Below are positions 31,204-35,843 of a stretch of DNA of 35,843 nt, in pieces. Made by a program: the position numbers and the translations under genes. Source of the DNA: Bacteroidales bacterium (GTDB taxonomy: Bacteria; Bacteroidota; Bacteroidia; Bacteroidales; Porphyromonadaceae). Each line of letters begins with the position of its first letter. The first letter of the stretch is position 1. The stretch spans positions 1-35,843 of the forward strand of contig SFHG01000014.1 in NCBI GenBank assembly GCA_004555765.1. The letters are read 5' to 3'. Under the pieces are notes generated by a model. It was not told the origin of the DNA. It searched no databases and worked only from the letters and a program-made list of their open reading frames with translations.

Positions 31204-31779
31204 ATGCAGACTAAGACCGAAATAAGATCCGCGGCTCGTACCCGGATAAAATCTCTCACAGACCGGGGAGACGAGCTTGCACGTACCGCGGCCCGGAAGG
31301 CTTACGACTTCATTGAGCGACTGGATCTCGAGTCCGGTACGCTTCTCGGTCTCTTCCTCAGTATGAAGGGCAAAGAGATAGAGACTGCCCCGCTCATGGC
31401 GCTCCTTAAAGATTCCCCGAGACGCTACCGGATCCTCGTCCCGAGAGTGGAAGACGAGACGACCATCAACTTTTACCCCTACGATGACGCCGCGCCTCAC
31501 CGCATCTCCGAGTACGGTATCTGGGAGCCATTGGCACCGGTCTCCGAAGCAGTGGTCCCCGAGGTGATCGTCGTCCCGGGGCTTGCCTTTGACCGGAAAG
31601 GCGGCAGAGTAGGGCACGGTAAGGGCTATTACGACCGCTATTTTAGCCGCTATAAAGACGTTATCGGGATGCGCATCGCTTTTGCCTACGAAGCCCAAGT
31701 CTTTGACGAAGTCCCTATGGACGACTTCGATCTCCCGATGCACGCCCTTGTCACGGATCGCTCCGTCACGATTATCTGA
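31204..31779 (+). CDS. 5-formyltetrahydrofolate cyclo-ligase
   Basis: Converts 5-formyl-THF to 5,10-methenyl-THF with ATP, recovering a folate by-product. The 191-residue product has the family's KTEIRSAARTRI start, a substrate-binding VVPGLAFDRKGGRVGHGKG segment (residues 122-140) followed by YYDRYF, and the C-terminal MHALVTDRS. Length is normal. It begins 3 bases after the S41 protease stop and is therefore the last gene of that operon. With folP and ftcD it is the third folate gene of the window. Confidence 0.94.
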   Translation: MQTKTEIRSAARTRIKSLTDRGDELARTAARKAYDFIERLDLESGTLLGLFLSMKGKEIETAPLMALLKDSPRRYRILVPRVEDETTINFYPYDDAAPHRISEYGIWEPLAPVSEAVVPEVIVVPGLAFDRKGGRVGHGKGYYDRYFSRYKDVIGMRIAFAYEAQVFDEVPMDDFDLPMHALVTDRSVTII

Positions 31780-31823
31780 CCCGCTACTTCCTAATCCATT
31801 ACTCCGAACCCAGACCTCAAAAG

Positions 31824-32969
31824 ATGTACTTACGGCATCTGACGCTGACCAATTACAAAAACATAGCTACCACGAGCCTTGACTTTTCTTCCAAGCTGAA
31901 TTGCGTCATCGGCTCCAACGGTATGGGGAAAACCAACCTCCTCGACAGTATCTTCTACCTCTCCTTCACCAAAACCCATACCAATCTCCCTGATCAGATG
32001 GTCATCAAAGAGGGACAGGAGATGGCTGTACTCGAGGGCGATTACCGTATGAACTCGAAGGACGAGAAGCTCTTCCTCGGAATCCGAAACGGGAAACCAA
32101 AGGTCTTGAAGCGGAATAAGAAAGAGTACCCCAAGATCTCCGAACACATAGGCATCTTTCCCCTCGTGATGATCTCTCCCTCGGACATCGAACTGATCAA
32201 GGGCGGAAGCATCGAGAGGCGGAAGTTTATGGATCAGCTCATCAGCCAGGAGTCCAACGACTATCTCGTCTCTGCCATTAACTACAAACGCCTCCTCGAG
32301 CAACGTAATACTCTCCTCAAACAACCCTACGGTCTCGACTTCGACGTTCTCTCCATCTTGGACGAACAGATGGCTCGTGAAGCCGAAGTCCTCCACCGGT
32401 ACCGCGCAGACTGGGTGACCCGCATCCGTCCCCTTTTTCTGAAGAACTACCATTTCATTTCGGACAATCGAGATTCGATTGACCTCCGGTTCCTGCCTTC
32501 TTTTGAGTCCGACGAGCCTTACGACGCTGCGCTCTTCCTAAGAATGTGGAAGGAGTCGTTTGAGAAAGACCGCTTCCTCGGGCATACCTCCCTCGGTCCC
32601 CATAAAGACGACCTTGAGATGCTCCTAAATGGCACGCTGATCCGCAAGGTCGGTTCCCAGGGTCAGAATAAGAGCTATATGGTTGCCCTCAAGTTTGCGC
32701 AGTATGTCCTCCTCTCGTCAAGGATGAACGCCGACAACCGTCCCATCATACTCCTTGATGATGTCTTCGACAAACTCGACGCCCACCGAGTGGACCGCAT
32801 CGTGCAGCTCGTCGCGGGGAGTGAATTTGGGCAGATATTTATGACCGATACGAATCGTAAGTATCTCGACCACATCCTTTCCGAACTTCCGGAACCCAAC
32901 TATTCCATCATCGAAGCCTCGGAGGGCAGCTTCCGGGTTATTGAAGCCGTGGGCGATGAAACGCACTGA
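31824..32969 (+). CDS. recF: DNA replication and repair protein RecF
   Basis: RecF loads RecA with RecO and RecR at gaps behind stalled forks. The 381-residue SMC-like ATPase has Walker A GSNGMGKT at residues 30-37, the ABC-type signature region around SQGQNKSYM, and Walker B IILLDDVFDKLD followed by AHR. The middle lid domain holds the LGPHKDDLE motif. Length is normal. It overlaps the next small gene by 14 bases. The dnaA-dnaN context found in other phyla is absent, as is usual in Bacteroidetes. Confidence 0.96.
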   Translation: MYLRHLTLTNYKNIATTSLDFSSKLNCVIGSNGMGKTNLLDSIFYLSFTKTHTNLPDQMVIKEGQEMAVLEGDYRMNSKDEKLFLGIRNGKPKVLKRNKKEYPKISEHIGIFPLVMISPSDIELIKGGSIERRKFMDQLISQESNDYLVSAINYKRLLEQRNTLLKQPYGLDFDVLSILDEQMAREAEVLHRYRADWVTRIRPLFLKNYHFISDNRDSIDLRFLPSFESDEPYDAALFLRMWKESFEKDRFLGHTSLGPHKDDLEMLLNGTLIRKVGSQGQNKSYMVALKFAQYVLLSSRMNADNRPIILLDDVFDKLDAHRVDRIVQLVAGSEFGQIFMTDTNRKYLDHILSELPEPNYSIIEASEGSFRVIEAVGDETH

Positions 32970-33261
32970 GCCGGAAAAAGTCTCCCGCTTGCTCAAAGAC
33001 TTAATCAAAGACAACGACCTCCTCAAGCTTGCCGAAGCCCACGAAGAGCTGGGACGACTCTGGGAGACCATCCCCGATGCCACTTTCTCCAACCTTTCTC
33101 TCGAACTCAAACTCAGTACGGACGGTGTCCTTGAGATCCTCTGCCCCTCGAGTGTGTCACTCAATTACGTCCGTCTCCGCCGTCCCCTTCTTGAGAGCCA
33201 CCTGTCCGGCTTCATGCAGAAACACGGCATCTCGTGTCTCGTATTTTCCTTGAAAAACTGA
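32956..33261 (+). CDS. DUF721 protein, DciA-like
   Basis: A 101-residue protein of the DUF721 family. The family includes DciA, the helicase operator that helps load DnaB where no DnaC or DnaI exists. The fold is KH-like; visible are the LGRLWETIPDATFSN segment, corresponding to the family's W-x-x-(I/V)-x-G/P region, and the C-terminal half with SVSLNYVRLRRPLLES. I chose ATG 32956, which overlaps recF, as the longer frame from 32941 starts with TTG. The overlap with recF suggests joint expression of replication proteins. That it loads the helicase in this organism is inference. Confidence 0.85.
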   Translation: MKRTEPEKVSRLLKDLIKDNDLLKLAEAHEELGRLWETIPDATFSNLSLELKLSTDGVLEILCPSSVSLNYVRLRRPLLESHLSGFMQKHGISCLVFSLKN

Positions 33262-33329
33262 GCAGGGGGAAGAGCGAAAGTGACCGCCGGGGGCGATGCC
33301 GGGTCGCATTGAGCTTCGGAATAATTTTT

Positions 33330-33408
33330 GGTCTGTATCCCGGGAGCAGCCCGGTACGGGTCTTTTACTTTTCCGGGTACGGTCGGGGAGTTCGTCTCGG
33401 TACGTACC
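33330..33408 (+). repeat. 23-bp-spaced intergenic array, copy 10
   Basis: Units start at 33330 (GGTCTGTATC), 33353 (GGTACGGGTC), 33376 (GGTACGGTCG) and 33399 (GGTACGTACC), exactly 23 bp apart. It occupies the centre of the 301-base gap between the DUF721 gene and dxs. The rest of that gap holds no gene, only the dxs promoter and leader. Confidence 0.8.
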
Positions 33409-33467
33409 TCTTTTATGAGGGTCTATAAGTGAGGGAGTAAAAGATGAGGGGGTTGGGGTAAAAATGG

Positions 33468-33475
33468 TAACTTTG
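33468..33475 (+). promoter_or_regulatory. Predicted -7 box of dxs
   Basis: TAACTTTG matches TAnnTTTG and lies inside the longer open frame that starts at 33464, which supports the later start at 33563. The leader is about 80 bases. Confidence 0.5.
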
Positions 33476-33562
33476 CTAAAGACTCGGCGAGACGATGCAC
33501 AAGGGGGAGGACATTCGTCCGAAGTCCGTTTTTTCGTAAAGAAGACCAAGAAAACTGCATAT

Positions 33563-35506
33563 ATGATTGACAACGGGGCAAAGAGTCCGGTGGTTGAACG
33601 GTATCCCATACTCGGTGGCATTTCTTCTCCGGCAGACGTGAAGCGTCTGCCTCTGGATGCGTTGCCTGCTTTGTGTGCCGAGATAAGGAAGTACCTCGTC
33701 GAGGTACTCAGCGAGACTCCGGGGCACCTTGCGGCCGGTTTGGGAGTGGTAGAGCTTACAGTGGCTCTGCACTACGTTTACGATACTCCGGAGGACAAGC
33801 TCGTTTGGGACGTGGGACATCAGAGCTACCCCCACAAGCTGCTCACGGGCAGGCGCCCCGCTTTCCACACGCTTCGCCAGTGGGGTGGCTTGGGCGGTTT
33901 TACCCATCCTGAAGAGTCTCCGTACGATGCCTTTATTAGCGGTCACGCCTCAAACTCCATTTCGGCGGCACTCGGTCTCGCAGTGAGCGAAGAACTTAGC
34001 GGGACGCCGAAGCACGTCGTTGCGATTATCGGAGATGGAGCTATGACGGGCGGTCTGGCTTACGAAGGACTCAATAACGCGTCCTCACAGCCCAATAATT
34101 TGCTCATTGTCCTCAATGACAACCATATCTCGATTGATCCGATACAGGGAGGTCTGAGCCATGCGCTCGTGGATCTGACGACGAATAAGACCTATAACGA
34201 TGTCCGAAACTTCGGGTACCGGGGGCTGAAGAAACTCCACATTATGAACGAGACCCGTCGCCAGAATCTCCAGAGGCTCCACAACAGCGTGAAAGCCCTC
34301 ATTACGGATCAGCAGAATATGTTCGACAGCTTCTCCATCCGTTACTTCGGCCCCACGGACGGGCACGATGTGATCGGACTGGTGGAGAAGCTGAAGACCA
34401 TCAAGGATTTCAAAGGCCCCAAGCTCCTGCACATCAAGACGGAGAAGGGCAAAGGCTACCGCCCGGCCGAAGATGATGCAGTTGTCTGGCACGCGCCGGG
34501 GAAGTTTAACCCCGAGACAGGCGAAAGGAAAGTGGCTCCCTGTCTCCCCGACTCTCCGCAGAAGTTCCAAGATGTCTTCGGACAGACCCTTTTGGAGCTC
34601 GCCCAAGAGGACGAAAGGGTTTTGGGGATTACCCCTGCGATGATTTCCGGCAGTTCCTTCGGCTATATGCAGTCCGTATTCCCCGACAGGGTCTTTGATG
34701 TCGGGATAGCGGAGGGGCATGCAGTTACATTTTCCGCCGGTCTTGCCCTCGGCGGGAAGTTGCCTTTCTGCAACATTTACTCCTCTTTCCTCCAGCGCGG
34801 GTATGACGAAGTAATCCACGATGTGGCGATGCAGAAAGCTCCGGTGATCCTTTGCCTCGACAGGGCGGGGCTTGTGGGTAATGACGGCGCGACACACCAA
34901 GGCGTCTACGACATCGCGTACCTCCGTACTGTGCCGGGGCTTACGCTTATGAGCCCTATCGACGAAAAAGAGCTCCGTCTGATGATGTACACCGCGTACC
35001 GGCATGTTGGGGAGATCGGTCCCACAGTCATCCGATTCCCGAGAGGAAAAGGGTCTGAGGGTCACTGGCGCGTCCCGTTCGAGGAGCTGCCTCTCTTCAA
35101 GTCCGAAGTGCTCAAGGAAGGCACTGAGATCTGCGTCATCTCTTACGGCCCTGTGGGAGACTGTACCAGGAAGGTTATAGCAGAGATGGATGCCGGGACG
35201 GCAGACAAGGTCGGACACATCAACCTTCGTTTCGTAAAGCCTTTGGACGAGGATCTCCTTTTGTCCCTGCCCGGGAAGTACAAAGCCCTTCTCACGGTGG
35301 AGGACGGATCTCTGGCCGGCGGAATGGGCAGTGCCCTCCTCGAACTTTTCAGCGATCGGGGTATGGTGTTGCCCGTGGTTCGGCTCGGAGTGGGAGACGA
35401 ATTTATCCCACACGGTGATGTCGGAGTTCAAAAAGCCTACACAGGCATAGACAAAGCCGGTATTTCGGCAGCGATTAAAGATTTACTCGGGAAGGTGCAA
35501 GCATGA
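33563..35506 (+). CDS. dxs: 1-deoxy-D-xylulose-5-phosphate synthase
   Basis: Joins pyruvate and glyceraldehyde 3-phosphate with thiamine diphosphate, the entry step of the MEP isoprenoid pathway, which also feeds thiamine and pyridoxal synthesis. The 647-residue product has the conserved DVGHQSYPHKLLTGR at 83-97, the TPP motif GDGAMTGG at 157-164 ending in NDN at 185-187, and the second-domain FDVGIAEGHAVTFSAGLA with the catalytic Glu. The start was set at 33563 because it gives family length and lies after the -7 box. The stop overlaps trkA by 4 bases. ispF of the same pathway is 7 kb away. Confidence 0.96.
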   Translation: MIDNGAKSPVVERYPILGGISSPADVKRLPLDALPALCAEIRKYLVEVLSETPGHLAAGLGVVELTVALHYVYDTPEDKLVWDVGHQSYPHKLLTGRRPAFHTLRQWGGLGGFTHPEESPYDAFISGHASNSISAALGLAVSEELSGTPKHVVAIIGDGAMTGGLAYEGLNNASSQPNNLLIVLNDNHISIDPIQGGLSHALVDLTTNKTYNDVRNFGYRGLKKLHIMNETRRQNLQRLHNSVKALITDQQNMFDSFSIRYFGPTDGHDVIGLVEKLKTIKDFKGPKLLHIKTEKGKGYRPAEDDAVVWHAPGKFNPETGERKVAPCLPDSPQKFQDVFGQTLLELAQEDERVLGITPAMISGSSFGYMQSVFPDRVFDVGIAEGHAVTFSAGLALGGKLPFCNIYSSFLQRGYDEVIHDVAMQKAPVILCLDRAGLVGNDGATHQGVYDIAYLRTVPGLTLMSPIDEKELRLMMYTAYRHVGEIGPTVIRFPRGKGSEGHWRVPFEELPLFKSEVLKEGTEICVISYGPVGDCTRKVIAEMDAGTADKVGHINLRFVKPLDEDLLLSLPGKYKALLTVEDGSLAGGMGSALLELFSDRGMVLPVVRLGVGDEFIPHGDVGVQKAYTGIDKAGISAAIKDLLGKVQA

Positions 35507-35827
35507 ATATCGTCATCGTAGGAGCCGGAGAAGTCGGCACACATCTGGCTAAGATGCTCTCAAGGGAACACCACGACATCGTACTGATGGACGAGGATCC
35601 TTTGAAGATCGAATTTGCCCGCGACAATAGCTTTGAAATTATGCCCGTGGTGGGAGTCCCCACTTCTATTCGCTCCCTCGAAAGGTGCGAAGCCGGTCGG
35701 AGCCATCTTTTTATCGCGGTTACACCGGAGGAGAGTGCCAACATCGTGGCCTGTATGCTCGCCCGTAAGCTCGGAGCCAAAAAGACTATGGCCCGAATCA
35801 ATAACAACGAGTATCTCACGCCGGAGA
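35503..35827 (+). CDS. trkA: Trk potassium uptake protein TrkA, 5' part only
   Basis: TrkA is the NAD(H)-binding regulatory subunit of the Trk potassium channel complex, bound to the cytoplasmic face of TrkH. About 108 residues are present: MNIVIVGAGEVGTHLA is the Rossmann nucleotide-binding start with GAGEVG, followed by LMDEDPLKIEFARD and HLFIAVTPEESANIVACMLA, all typical of the first RCK domain. The gene starts inside the dxs stop codon (ATGA). It is cut by the contig end; the last 16 bases of the window are adapter and do not belong to it. Confidence 0.88.
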
Positions 35828-35843
35828 AGATCGGAAGAGCGTC
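35828..35843 (+). other. Illumina adapter remnant at contig end
   Basis: The last bases, AGATCGGAAGAGCGTC, equal the first 16 bases of the Illumina TruSeq universal adapter read-through sequence. A chance match at the very end is very unlikely. This is a sequencing artefact. Confidence 0.93.

Overview
The window looks like a chromosomal contig end from a Porphyromonas-like Bacteroidales bacterium. The evidence is the Bacteroidetes-type -7 boxes (TAnnTTTG), a type IX secretion protein (PorV), a Bacteroidetes-type urocanate hydratase and formiminotransferase route for histidine, and the many lipoprotein and outer-membrane signal sequences. The last 16 bases equal the start of an Illumina adapter, so the right edge is an assembly end and not biology.

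Layout. Bases 1-4266 (minus strand) hold a histidine-degradation operon in the order hutU, ftcD, hutI; hutI runs off the left edge. A 482-base gap then holds the divergent hut promoter, a repeat array and a structured leader. From 4749 all genes are on the plus strand: an outer-membrane barrel protein, an M13 lipoprotein peptidase, dihydropteroate synthase, an AmpG-like MFS transporter with a GH130 mannoside phosphorylase, a stand-alone S4 protein, a TPR protein coupled to a 1671-residue alpha-2-macroglobulin-like protein, a lipoprotein form of thiol peroxidase, dapA, two tandem nucleoside transporters, a nitroreductase, a small DUF1648 membrane protein, rex, a degenerate FAH-fold protein, porV, ispF, panD, argS, a dCMP deaminase, an S41 protease, 5-formyl-THF cyclo-ligase, recF, a DUF721/DciA-like gene, dxs and the start of trkA. 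Several joints are 4-base ATGA overlaps (ftcD/hutI, TPR/A2M, panD/argS, dxs/trkA), which suggests translational coupling.

The most unusual feature is not a gene. Ten intergenic gaps carry the same kind of array: about four 10-bp units (GGTACGTACC, GGTCTGTAYC and variants) whose starts are 23 or 24 bp apart, often in the exact order 24-23-23. Two copies replace the third slot with an inverted unit at exactly the same offset and can form alternative hairpins, and two copies build intrinsic terminators. I do not recognise this family. It is present in nearly every gap longer than about 150 bases and is the best candidate here for an undescribed system. Secondary points are the missing porU next to porV, the loss of metal ligands in the FAH-like protein, a possible dual-start thiol peroxidase and a three-way-junction leader.
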